A stretch of DNA of 7,567 nt from JAWWPY01 sp036394075. Its GTDB lineage: Bacteria > Actinomycetota > Actinomycetes > Streptosporangiales > Streptosporangiaceae. The notes beneath the pieces were generated by a model, which ran no database searches, was not told the DNA's origin, and worked only from the letters and a program-made list of their open reading frames with translations. A program made the translations under genes and the position numbers. This document shows positions 1-6,237 of this stretch, piece after piece (the stretch's first letter is position 1; each line of letters opens with the position of its first letter). Where the stretch lies: positions 1 through 7,567 of the forward strand of contig DASWFT010000683.1 in the NCBI GenBank assembly GCA_036394075.1, in the 5' to 3' direction.

Positions 1-1
1 C

Positions 2-1165
2 GACGGGACGCCTCAGAATCTCTCGACGGCGTCCAACGTCTATGGCAACACGGTGCCCGGAAGCCCGACGAACGCCGGCTATACCGAGGGCCTGCTGGTC
101 AACCGCCAGTTCGTCGCGGGCAGCCTGCCGGGTGGCTCGTACCACCCGGTCACGATCACCTTCAACAACACCACCTCCGGCCCCGCGAGCTTCCGCTTCG
201 CCTATTCGCGGACGAACGGCGACATCACCGACGCGGCGGCCGCGGCGGTGGGCAAGAAGCTGGCGCTGGTCTTCGTCAACGACGGCGTCGGCGCAACCTC
301 GAGCATTCCCAACCCGTACGGGACCGGCACCATCTCGGCACCGATCTCACTGTCCGCGGACAGCACCAACCTCATCAACGCCGTCGCCGCGGCCAACCCG
401 AACACCGTGGTCGTGCTCAACACGGCGAACCCGGTGCTCACCCCCTGGCGCAACAACGTCAAGAGCGTGCTCGAGATGTGGTTCGCCGGCCAGGAGGGCG
501 GTACGTCGACGGCACGCCTTCTGCTCGGTCTGGCCAATCCCAGCGGGCACACCTCGCTGACCTGGCCGGCCAACGCCACCGACACCATCTGGGGCTACAA
601 CCAGACAACCCCGCTCTACCCCGGCGACACCGCTGGCCCCCATCCTGAGCGCATCGGCTCCGGAGGAGGAGGACCCGCAGGTGGCGGCTCGGCCAGCTTC
701 ACCCAGGGAATCTACTCCGGCTACCGATTCTTCGACCAGGAAGGCATCACCCCGGCGTTCGCATTCGGGACCGGCCTGTCCTACTCCAGGTTCCGATGGT
801 CGGACCTCCACCTGAAGCCCACCGACGACGGGGGGATCAACGTCAGCTTCGACGTGACGAACACCGGCCAGGTCACGGGTACCGTGGTGCCGCAGGTATA
901 CGTCGGGGCGGCGGCGGACGTGCCCGCCAGCGTCCAGCAGGCGGTCCGCTCGCTTCGCGGCTTCCAGCGGGTCAGCCTGGAGGCGGGTCAGACCCGGCAC
1001 GTGACGATCACACTTGACGCCCGATCCTTCCAGTACTGGGACCAGGTCCATCAGCAGTGGACGACCGCGACCGGCACCCGGACGATCTGGGTGGGCGATG
1101 GCGACGCGCTTTCCCATCTCCCACTGTCCGGAGTTGGCGCACCGAACGCTGACCACGGCCGATGA
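2..1165 (+). CDS. Glycoside hydrolase family 3 C-terminal part (beta-glucosidase-like), 5'-truncated by window edge
   Basis: This is the last 387 residues of a larger protein. The catalytic (beta/alpha)8 barrel with the nucleophile Asp would lie upstream, outside the window. Visible first is a beta-rich stretch that may be the end of a PA14-like insert. The GH3 C-terminal alpha/beta sandwich follows: strand ALVFVNDG (about 263-286), AVAAANPNTVVVLN (about 380-421) and WFAGQEGG near 479-502. A Gly-rich loop (about 653-691) leads to FAFGTGLSYSRF (758-793), the usual junction to the fibronectin III-like domain, which carries VTNTGQVTGTVVPQVYVG and LRGFQRVSLEAGQ. Family members hydrolyse beta-glycosides or related sugars; substrate cannot be read here. 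The acidic EGxDR-type loop common after the first strand of this domain is not recognisable. The gene ends 60 bp before a convergent gene. Family assignment is firm; enzymatic specificity is unknown. Confidence 0.9.
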   Translation, partial: DGTPQNLSTASNVYGNTVPGSPTNAGYTEGLLVNRQFVAGSLPGGSYHPVTITFNNTTSGPASFRFAYSRTNGDITDAAAAAVGKKLALVFVNDGVGATSSIPNPYGTGTISAPISLSADSTNLINAVAAANPNTVVVLNTANPVLTPWRNNVKSVLEMWFAGQEGGTSTARLLLGLANPSGHTSLTWPANATDTIWGYNQTTPLYPGDTAGPHPERIGSGGGGPAGGGSASFTQGIYSGYRFFDQEGITPAFAFGTGLSYSRFRWSDLHLKPTDDGGINVSFDVTNTGQVTGTVVPQVYVGAAADVPASVQQAVRSLRGFQRVSLEAGQTRHVTITLDARSFQYWDQVHQQWTTATGTRTIWVGDGDALSHLPLSGVGAPNADHGR

Positions 1166-1171
1166 GATTGA

Positions 1172-1212
1172 GCCCACCCCGGTTATCGCTGATTACGATA
1201 ACCGGGGTGGGC
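1172..1212. terminator. Bidirectional intrinsic terminator-like hairpin between convergent genes
   Basis: A perfect 17-bp inverted repeat (left arm 1172-1188, right arm 1196-1212) is separated by a 7-nt loop, CTGATTA. It starts 6 bp after the GH3 stop and ends 13 bp before the stop of the opposing exported-protein gene, so it can form the same hairpin in either transcript. There is no long T-run on either side, which is usual for actinobacterial hairpin terminators. The position and perfect symmetry support termination. A protein-binding palindrome is the less likely alternative. Confidence 0.85.
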
Positions 1213-1225
1213 CGGGCCGTGACCG

Positions 1226-2893
1226 TCAGCCGAGCGGGACCTTGAATACGCGCGTCCCCCAGTTGCGCGCCCCGGTCGTGGTCTGGCTCGACCTGGGCGG
1301 GATGTATTCGGTGGCGAACCACGCGGAGTCCGACGTGCCGTCCGGAACCGCGAAGGAGTAGTCACCCCAACGCGTCGCCTTCGGGTCGTACGGCCCGGTC
1401 CCGGACGCGGCCACGACCGGCGGCCCGAAGTTGCTGCCGCCGGCCTTCAGGGTGGCGTAGGCGGCGCTTGGGAACTGCGTGGTGCTGGTCTGGGTGAAGA
1501 CGACCGCCGCGTTCCCGGCCGCGTCCGGCTGCACCGCTGGATACAGCTCATACCGGCCGGCGGAGTCGATGTAGCCCTGGCGGACGATCGACGCACCGCT
1601 GATCCCGGCCGCGCCGAGCTTCGGCTTCACCTGGAACCAGGCGCCGCCTGCGCGTACCGAGCTGTCTCCGGCAGGTTGCACCGCCGTCGTCAGCTCACCC
1701 CAGACCGTGCCGCCGACGAATTCCGTCTGCTGCATCCGGTCGTCGCCGGAGTCCAGCTTGCTCGTGGCGCCCTTCTGCGGAGCCGGAGGCGGGATGGCGT
1801 ACGCCTCGGAACTGATGACGGTGCTGGACAGCACCGGGGTACCGCCCGCGCCGACCTGGTCCCGGTTGGTCATGGCCCACACACCGATGCGGTTGTCTCC
1901 GGTGCCGGTGAAGTCCAGCGAGCTGAGGAAGTACTCGGCGTTCGGCTTCCCCGTGGACAGGGCGGGCTGCGGCGCCAGCGTGAGCTGGCCGTCGATCTGC
2001 AGGTTGGCGAAGTGCACGAAGTGCGGGGTCGTGACGCCGGCGACCAGGTCGGACTTGTCGATGGCAAACATCTCCGCACCGTTGAACTGCGGCCCGAGGA
2101 TCGAGAACTCGTCAGCGGTGACGTACAGATTGGTCTGGTCGATCCCCAGCCTCGGCTGGTCAGCGAAGCACGGGCAGCCGTTCCCGCCCAGGTTCGTCGT
2201 GTCAATCGAGTACTCGTTCCACAGCCCGCGCGGGTCCGGGTCGTGCCGGACGGCGATGAGCAGGGATGACGCGGTGGACGAGTCGTTCAGGAACAGGATG
2301 GTCGCGAACCAGGTCTGGGTTGCGGGATCGAACCAGCAGCGCGGGTCGCTGGTGAACTCCTTGCCGCCCACGTTGAACAGGTCGTTGATATTGAAGGGCC
2401 CGCGCAGCGAATTCCCGGTCGTGCTGTAGATGCTGTACGCGGAGTTGACCGCCTCGAGCACGAAGCCGTTGCCTTTGCACAGCCCCTGGTCCGGCGGTTC
2501 GAACTTTTGCTCGTAGTTGGTGAACTGGCTGTCCCGGCTGCTGACGCCATTGAAATTGACCAGAGGAGAGCTCGTGGTCGTCGCCGCCGAAGCCGCCACC
2601 GAAGCTGGCGCGGCCGCTGGCGCCGACGCGCCGGGCACCCCCTCGGTCGGCGAGAAGTGGCCGGACGGCAGTCGGCGGGCCCCTCTCGGGAACACTCGTG
2701 GCGTCGCGGCGGCCGGCGCGCTCCCGGCCATCATCCGGGCCACCCCCGGTGTGCCGGTGTAGTGCGTCACCGCGGGAGGCGCGCTGCCCCCCGGAGCAGT
2801 TGCTTGCGCCACCGCCGGCGCCAGCCCTGTTGCGACCGTTGCCAGGCTTGCGGCCACAGCCACGCCCAGCCCACCTATGCGAGTCAGGTTCAC
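1226..2893 (-). CDS. Exported protein of unknown function with Sec signal peptide; possibly propeller-like
   Basis: The preferred start is the GTG at 2893, giving 555 residues, because GAAGGGG lies 5 nt upstream. An in-frame ATG at 2914 would add seven residues, and still longer readings add an implausible low-complexity tail. Residues 1-31 form a signal peptide: Arg5, hydrophobic VAVAASLATVATGLA, then AQA at 29-31 before the likely cleavage. Residues about 32-110 are an Ala/Pro/Ser/Thr-rich linker. The remaining domain has EPPDQGLCKGNG (132-143), DPRCWFDPATQTWFATILF (183-201), CPCFADQPRLGID (240-252) and a C-terminal RWGDYSFAVPDG with WFATEYIP. Such W/Y-rich repeated strand patterns suggest a beta-propeller-like extracellular fold, which is inference. 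Four cysteines seen in the first half of the domain (139, 186, 240, 242) could form disulfides. No catalytic motif was recognised. It is convergent with the GH3 gene, so a shared role is not implied. Confidence 0.85.
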   Translation of the reverse strand: MNLTRIGGLGVAVAASLATVATGLAPAVAQATAPGGSAPPAVTHYTGTPGVARMMAGSAPAAATPRVFPRGARRLPSGHFSPTEGVPGASAPAAAPASVAASAATTTSSPLVNFNGVSSRDSQFTNYEQKFEPPDQGLCKGNGFVLEAVNSAYSIYSTTGNSLRGPFNINDLFNVGGKEFTSDPRCWFDPATQTWFATILFLNDSSTASSLLIAVRHDPDPRGLWNEYSIDTTNLGGNGCPCFADQPRLGIDQTNLYVTADEFSILGPQFNGAEMFAIDKSDLVAGVTTPHFVHFANLQIDGQLTLAPQPALSTGKPNAEYFLSSLDFTGTGDNRIGVWAMTNRDQVGAGGTPVLSSTVISSEAYAIPPPAPQKGATSKLDSGDDRMQQTEFVGGTVWGELTTAVQPAGDSSVRAGGAWFQVKPKLGAAGISGASIVRQGYIDSAGRYELYPAVQPDAAGNAAVVFTQTSTTQFPSAAYATLKAGGSNFGPPVVAASGTGPYDPKATRWGDYSFAVPDGTSDSAWFATEYIPPRSSQTTTGARNWGTRVFKVPLG

Positions 2894-3233
2894 CCGATCC
2901 CCTTCGCCGAACATCGTTCCCACCCCTGCCCCGTCCGGGCCTTCTGCACCTGCACTCGAGCCTGCACCCGGACTCGTCCGGTGCCACGGCTCCGTCGTGT
3001 TTGCCCGCCCTGACGGACAGGCTGATAACTTGGTCAGGCTATCTTTTTGATCTTGTTGTGGCGGTTGTTTCCGGATTCGGCGGGGCTGCAGTAACGAGAG
3101 CACTGTGCAGCCGAGTGGCGTAGTGCCATCCGATCTGTCCACGATCGCCCGGCTGGGCCCGCGCCCGGCTGCGCGTCAGGCCAGCGCGCCTCGATAGCGG
3201 CGACTGCTCGTGACCGGCGGTGAACCCGTCAGC
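2894..3233. other. 340-bp gene-free region upstream of the exported-protein gene
   Basis: No recognisable gene lies here; open frames across it are low-complexity and unlike any family. It holds the leader of the exported-protein gene and the downstream flank of the adenylate kinase gene. Seen in it are an AT-rich patch at about 3040-3075, the likeliest promoter zone, without a clear -35/-10 pair. There are three copies of CTGCAC (2944-2949, 2950-2955, 2962-2967) and a small stem CCGGA/TCCGG around 2968-2981. A 10-bp direct repeat CGCCCGGCTG occurs at 3146-3155 and 3162-3171; the GC-rich sequence between and around these copies can form a short stem that might act as a weak terminator for the kinase gene. 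None of these is a confident site. Confidence 0.5.
2899..2905 (-). promoter_or_regulatory. Ribosome binding site selecting the GTG start at 2893
   Basis: On the minus strand GAAGGGG stands 5 nt before the GTG. The start it selects puts a single Arg at position 5, just before the hydrophobic core of the signal peptide, as expected for a Sec n-region. The alternative ATG at 2914 is preceded by GGTGGGA, a weaker match. Confidence 0.6.
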
Positions 3234-3908
3234 TCAGCCGGATGTGCCGGCGGCGGAGCCGGTCGCGCCGAACGCCTCTGCCAGGCTGGTGAGGTCGGTG
3301 GGGCGCCGTGCCTGCGCGGGCACATGGTCTAGGAGCGGACGCATGGCTTCGAGGGCGGTGAGGATTTCGCGCCCGACCTGATGCGCGGAGCGCATCGCGT
3401 CCACGGACACCAGGATTCCGCGGTCGCGGTACCACGAGAGGATGGGGGATGTCACCTCGTGGTAGAGGGCAAGGCGCTGGGCAATGATGTCTGTGGTGTC
3501 GTCGGAGCGATGCTCGATCGCAGCTCGCGCGAGCAACCGGCGCATGAGTTCCTCATCGTCAGCCTGCAGGTGCAGCGCCACATCCGCGGTCATCCCGAGC
3601 TCGCGGCCTATCAGGTAGGCCGCGCGGGCTTGGTGCATGTTCCGCGGGATTCCGTCGAGGACATAGCCGCCTCCGGCCGCCTTGGCGGCGACCATCGCCT
3701 CCCGCACCATGTCGAGCACGACCTCGTCGGGCACGAGCTCACCGCGGTCGAGATACTTCTGAACGGCTAGGCCGAGCGCGGTCCGCCGCGCGACGTGATC
3801 GCGCAGCAGTTCACCGGTCGCGATGTGGGGGATGTCGAAGTGCGCTGCGATCAGCGCGCCCTGAGTCCCCTTGCCCGCGCCCGGGGGCGCGATCATCAGT
3901 ACCCGCAT
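3234..3908 (-). CDS. adk: Adenylate kinase family protein (short-LID type), likely paralogue
   Basis: The protein has 224 residues and matches adenylate kinase, which interconverts ATP + AMP and 2 ADP in the cytoplasm. The P-loop is APPGAGKGTQ (7-16), with Ala where most Adks have Gly. The AMP-site TGELLR is at 31-36 and LDGIPRN at 84-90 stands for the usual DGFPR. The LID R..IEHRSDDT (128-138) is the short form without zinc cysteines, followed by the conserved RLALYHEVTSPIL and Y..RGILVSVDA. A C-terminal tail of roughly 30 residues runs beyond the usual end. The start is taken at the ATG at 3908 because GAGGAG lies 6 nt upstream; the in-frame ATG at 3914 abuts that site with no spacer. It does not sit beside secY or map, the usual housekeeping context, so it is probably a second copy. 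It could phosphorylate another nucleoside monophosphate. Confidence 0.9.
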   Translation of the reverse strand: MRVLMIAPPGAGKGTQGALIAAHFDIPHIATGELLRDHVARRTALGLAVQKYLDRGELVPDEVVLDMVREAMVAAKAAGGGYVLDGIPRNMHQARAAYLIGRELGMTADVALHLQADDEELMRRLLARAAIEHRSDDTTDIIAQRLALYHEVTSPILSWYRDRGILVSVDAMRSAHQVGREILTALEAMRPLLDHVPAQARRPTDLTSLAEAFGATGSAAGTSG

Positions 3909-3914
3909 ACTCAT

Positions 3915-3920
3915 CTCCTC
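3915..3920 (-). promoter_or_regulatory. Ribosome binding site selecting ATG 3908 of the adenylate kinase gene
   Basis: The minus strand reads GAGGAG ATG AGT ATG. The first ATG (3914) directly abuts the purine tract, which is too close for initiation. The second ATG (3908) has a 6-nt spacer and leads straight into the first beta strand, MRVLMIAPPG, as in other adenylate kinases. Confidence 0.75.
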
Positions 3921-3958
3921 ACGTCATCATCGCGCCCGGCGGCCGCCCGGTCGATAGC

Positions 3959-3982
3959 CCCGCTCACCGCAGCCGGAGCGGG
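3959..3982 (-). terminator. Possible terminator hairpin after the hydrolase/sigma/SRPBCC operon
   Basis: CCCGCTC (3959-3965) and GAGCGGG (3976-3982) form a 7-bp GC-rich stem with a 10-nt loop. It lies 88 nt past the SRPBCC stop and 50 nt before the adenylate kinase start. It could end the upstream operon or lie in the kinase leader. There is no T-run, and GC-rich DNA yields such stems by chance, so support is modest. Confidence 0.35.
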
Positions 3983-4070
3983 CACGGTGGCGCCCGCGGC
4001 ACGGCAGGCGACGCGCCAGTGCGCAGGGCTGACGGGTTCCTCGGGATCCTGGGTAGCCGTGGGTGGCCGG

Positions 4071-4541
4071 TCAGCGGGCCTGGAGCCGGTGCTCCAGCCG
4101 GCTGATGGGGCGCAGGGCAAGCTTCCTGACGGCCGGGCGGAGCACCGGGCCGAGCAGCCGCATCCCCGGGAGGCGGAGACCGCCGAGGAAGGCGAACCGG
4201 GTGCCGCCGGCCTCGGGGACGGCGGCCATGCCACCGATGAGGAACCGGCTCTGCATCACGCACCACCCCGGCCGCAGCACCACGTCGAACCTGGCCCGCT
4301 GGCCGAGCCTGCCGCTGGCGTGGGCGGTCATCCGCTCGCCCCGGGCGCTGGTGATCTCGAATGACCGCAGGTCGGTGATCATGCGGGGGAGTTCGCGTTC
4401 CAGGTCGCTGGCGGCTGCCCACACGGCGCTAAACGGCGCCGGGATGAGTTTCTCCGCGTAGGCCACGCCGGGGGTGGCTGCGGCGATGACCCGCATCCGG
4501 CGGACCGGGTCGAGCTCGGCCACGGGCCATTCCTGGTTCAC
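4071..4541 (-). CDS. SRPBCC-superfamily protein (polyketide cyclase/START-like fold)
   Basis: This is a 156-residue cytoplasmic protein with the layout of small SRPBCC/Polyketide_cyc2 members. Strand 1 is VAYAEKLIPAPFSAVWAAASDLE (27-49), where the I-PAP-AVW pattern is typical. Next come ITDLRSFEITSARGERMTAHA (55-75) and RARFDVVLRPGWCVMQSRFLIGGMAAV (82-108). Strand TRFAFLGGLRLPG (114-126) and a closing helix from about 131 complete the fold. Such proteins bind small hydrophobic ligands in a cavity; the ligand cannot be inferred. The GTG at 4541 is chosen because it overlaps the sigma-factor stop as GTGA and has GGAAGG 10 nt upstream. The GTG at 4550 would have only a 1-nt spacer. Coupling to the sigma gene suggests it acts with it, perhaps sensing a ligand, but that is inference. 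An unrelated lipid-binding role is possible. Confidence 0.85.
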   Translation of the reverse strand: MNQEWPVAELDPVRRMRVIAAATPGVAYAEKLIPAPFSAVWAAASDLERELPRMITDLRSFEITSARGERMTAHASGRLGQRARFDVVLRPGWCVMQSRFLIGGMAAVPEAGGTRFAFLGGLRLPGMRLLGPVLRPAVRKLALRPISRLEHRLQAR

Positions 4542-5053
4542 GGCGCCCACGCCTTCCGGAAGCTCCGCCTGGCCCTGAACAACCGCGAGCGCACGGTCCC
4601 GGCGGGCACGTTGAGCAGATCCCCGGCCGCCTGCTCGTCCAGTCCCTCCAGGTCACGGAGGACAAGGACCGCGCGGTGGCCGGGGGAGAGCCGCGCCAGC
4701 ACGTCGCGGACGTCGGCGGCTAGCTCCGGATCCCCCTGCGCGGGGACATCCGTGAGTTCCGCCGGGACAGCCTGGGCGGCCTTGCGGGCCACCCGGACGG
4801 CCTCCCGCACGGCGATCGCGCGCGCCCAGCCGTAGATGGCGCCGGGGTCGCGCAGGCCGCGAAGATTCTTCAAGATCGCGATCAGTGCCTCCTGGGCGGC
4901 GTCCGGGCCGTCGTGCAGCGCGATCGGGCCGCACACCCGGCCCACATACGGGGCCAGCGCGTCCATCAGGTCTGCCACGGCGATCCGGTCGCCGCGCTGC
5001 GCCGCGCGGACCAGCGCCGGGTCGATCTCGGGTGGCCCTGTCATCAACACCAT
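4538..5053 (-). CDS. ECF-like sigma-70 family RNA polymerase sigma factor
   Basis: The protein has 171 residues, the normal length for a two-domain ECF sigma factor. Domain sigma2 spans about 10-90, with LVRAAQRGDRIAVADLMDALAPYV (14-37), the region 2.2-like DAAQEALIAILKNLRGLRDPG (51-71) that contacts core polymerase, and IYGWARAIAVREAVRVARK. Domain sigma4 spans about 113-168, with VLARLSPGHRAVLVLRDLEGL (118-138) and the helix-turn-helix AAGDLLNVPAGTVRSRLFRARRSF that reads the -35 element. The start is set at ATG 5053, 13 nt after the hydrolase stop; ATG 5044 is also possible, and neither has a strong Shine-Dalgarno site, which fits coupling to the upstream gene. Longer readings overlap the hydrolase and look non-coding. 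No anti-sigma gene (ZAS or membrane type) adjoins it. It overlaps the SRPBCC gene by 4 nt, a candidate partner. Identity is secure; the regulon is unknown. Confidence 0.92.
   Translation of the reverse strand: MVLMTGPPEIDPALVRAAQRGDRIAVADLMDALAPYVGRVCGPIALHDGPDAAQEALIAILKNLRGLRDPGAIYGWARAIAVREAVRVARKAAQAVPAELTDVPAQGDPELAADVRDVLARLSPGHRAVLVLRDLEGLDEQAAGDLLNVPAGTVRSRLFRARRSFRKAWAP
4552..4557 (-). promoter_or_regulatory. Ribosome binding site selecting GTG 4541 of the SRPBCC gene
   Basis: GGAAGG inside the last codons of the sigma gene is followed by a 10-nt spacer and GTGA, where the SRPBCC start overlaps the sigma stop. This arrangement implies translational coupling. The spacer is at the long end of the normal range. 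Confidence 0.55.
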
Positions 5054-5066
5054 TGTGTCGTGGCGG

Positions 5067-6029
5067 TCATCTCCGCCGGAACAGCTCGCGGGCCGCTTCT
5101 GCCACCATCGCGGGCCGCTCGGCGGGGAGGAAATGCCCCGCCCCCGCAACGACCCGCAACTGCAGGCTGTCGGCGTGGGGCTCGCCACCGCCCAGCATTC
5201 TCGGCGGCAGCATCCAGTCCTCGGCACCCGCGAGGATCACCGTGGGCACCGCGAGCCTCAGGCTGCGGTGCCGACGGAGGATGATCGCCGGGATGTCATG
5301 CAGTACGAACTGCCAGTGCAGCGCCTCGCCGGCCCGGGCGCTGCCCGGCTGGCGGCTGGCCGCGACGAATTCCCCGACCTCGCCGGGCTGCCACGCCGCC
5401 GGGCCGGCCGCCCCGTGCCGCAGCAGGAACCGGGTCAGGCCCGGCCAGTTGCGCAGCACCGCCCGCCCGATCCCCGGGTACTCAAAAAACGCGGTGTACC
5501 AGAACCGCCACAGTTGCGGGAGCAGCCGCCGCTGCCGCAGCCACGGGTGCGCGGCGTTGACTGCCAACAGGTGGCTGACCCGCCCGGGTGCCCGCAGGGC
5601 GAGCCGGAAGGCGGCGTGGGCGCCCCAGTCATGCGCGATCAGCGGCACCCGGTGCAGCCCGAGTGCGTCCATCAGCGCGAGGATATCGGCGGCCCGGCTT
5701 GCGGTGTCGTAGCCGCGCGGCGGGGCCTCTGACCAGCCGAAGCCGCGCCAGTCCGGGCAGATCAGCCGGTACTGACCGGCCAGCAGCGGGACGACGTGCC
5801 GCCAGGCGTACCAGTGCTGCGGGAAGGTGTGCAGCAGCACGACGGGATCGCCGCTGCCCGCCTCGGCGACGTGCAGCCGCACGCCCCCCACGTCTACGAA
5901 ACGGTGCGTCACGCCGGGCACGTGCGGGAACGGCCGGGCGCTGGGGCCCGGCGGCGGATCCTCGGCGTAGCTCTCGTGCCGGCCGCCCGGGACCGGGCCC
6001 CCAGCAAGCGGCGGGGTGGTGATCCCCAT
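5067..6029 (-). CDS. Alpha/beta hydrolase, epoxide hydrolase / haloalkane dehalogenase type
   Basis: The protein has 320 residues with no signal peptide, so it is probably cytoplasmic. Residues 1-40 are a Pro/Gly-rich extension; the core begins at RFVDVGGVRLHVAEAGSG (43-60). The oxyanion motif reads HTFP (67-70) instead of the common HGFP. The nucleophile elbow AHDWGAH has Asp134 as nucleophile, the mark of epoxide hydrolases and dehalogenases rather than esterases. The acid is Asp271 (LAGAEDWMLPP) and the base His299 (GAGHFLPAERP). The cap contains FWYTAFFEYPG (176-186), with a possible ring-opening Tyr. However, the second conserved cap motif, usually W-Y-R, reads HWQF (238-241), so epoxide hydrolysis is not assured. 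The start ATG has a full AAGGAGG with a 4-nt spacer. It is the first gene of a likely three-gene operon with the sigma factor and SRPBCC genes, and a CRP-type palindrome lies 61 nt upstream. Substrate is unknown. Confidence 0.9.
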   Translation of the reverse strand: MGITTPPLAGGPVPGGRHESYAEDPPPGPSARPFPHVPGVTHRFVDVGGVRLHVAEAGSGDPVVLLHTFPQHWYAWRHVVPLLAGQYRLICPDWRGFGWSEAPPRGYDTASRAADILALMDALGLHRVPLIAHDWGAHAAFRLALRAPGRVSHLLAVNAAHPWLRQRRLLPQLWRFWYTAFFEYPGIGRAVLRNWPGLTRFLLRHGAAGPAAWQPGEVGEFVAASRQPGSARAGEALHWQFVLHDIPAIILRRHRSLRLAVPTVILAGAEDWMLPPRMLGGGEPHADSLQLRVVAGAGHFLPAERPAMVAEAARELFRRR

Positions 6030-6237
6030 GGTTCCTCCTTCTTGGCGGGACTTCTCACCAGGAAGAGGAGCCCGGGACAGTCAGCGATCCTGTGACTCGC
6101 ATCACATTTCGGACCCCAGATCGCCTCATCGCCGCCCTTGGCGTGGCTCGTAGCGTTGGCCGTGGCGTGTGGTGGCAGGAGCGTCTGGTGAGAGACTGCC
6201 GTGGTGCGACGTTGTTCACGGAGCTTGGGCTGGCGTG
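6030..6237. promoter_or_regulatory. Divergent promoter region between hydrolase operon and thioesterase
   Basis: This 208-bp region separates two outward-facing genes, so it must hold at least one promoter for each. It contains the hydrolase Shine-Dalgarno site (AAGGAGG at 6034-6040) and the CRP-type palindrome described separately. No convincing -35/-10 pair was found for either direction. The right half is rich in GGCGTGG-like repeats (about 6139-6175) of unclear meaning. Confidence 0.5.
6091..6106. promoter_or_regulatory. CRP/GlxR-type operator, TGTGA-N6-TCACA
   Basis: The 16-bp sequence TGTGACTCGCATCACA has both five-base arms identical to the CRP-family consensus with the exact 6-bp spacer. 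It lies 61 nt upstream of the hydrolase start and 131 nt upstream of the thioesterase start, inside a divergent intergenic region. Actinobacterial Crp and GlxR recognise this same core in a cAMP-dependent way. The position suits activation of the hydrolase operon if its leader is short, or repression of either gene. Binding itself is inferred from the match. Confidence 0.75.

Noticed and set aside
347..1177. Long minus-strand open frame opposite the GH3 gene
   Set aside because: It is antisense to a frame with clear GH3 and FnIII-like motifs, and its own product resembles no family.
1676..2429. Plus-strand open frames opposite the exported-protein gene
   Set aside because: The minus-strand frame has a signal peptide, a ribosome binding site and coherent domain phrases; the plus-strand products do not.
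2894..3142. N-terminal extension of the exported protein up to position 3142
   Set aside because: It would bury the signal peptide behind about 80 low-complexity residues and lacks a good ribosome binding site; the GTG at 2893 explains the data better.
3146..3171. 10-bp direct repeat CGCCCGGCTG as a regulatory iteron or mobile-element end
   Set aside because: Only two copies of a very GC-rich word occur in a GC-rich region, with no transposase or further copies seen in the window.
3911..4422. Minus-strand open frames overlapping the SRPBCC gene and extending toward the adenylate kinase gene
   Set aside because: Products are Pro/Arg/Ala-rich without family motifs and overlap the well-supported SRPBCC frame; they are typical alternative frames of GC-rich DNA.
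4836..5732. Long plus-strand open frames opposite the sigma factor and hydrolase genes
   Set aside because: They are antisense to two strongly supported genes, and their Arg/Pro/Ser-rich products lack motifs.
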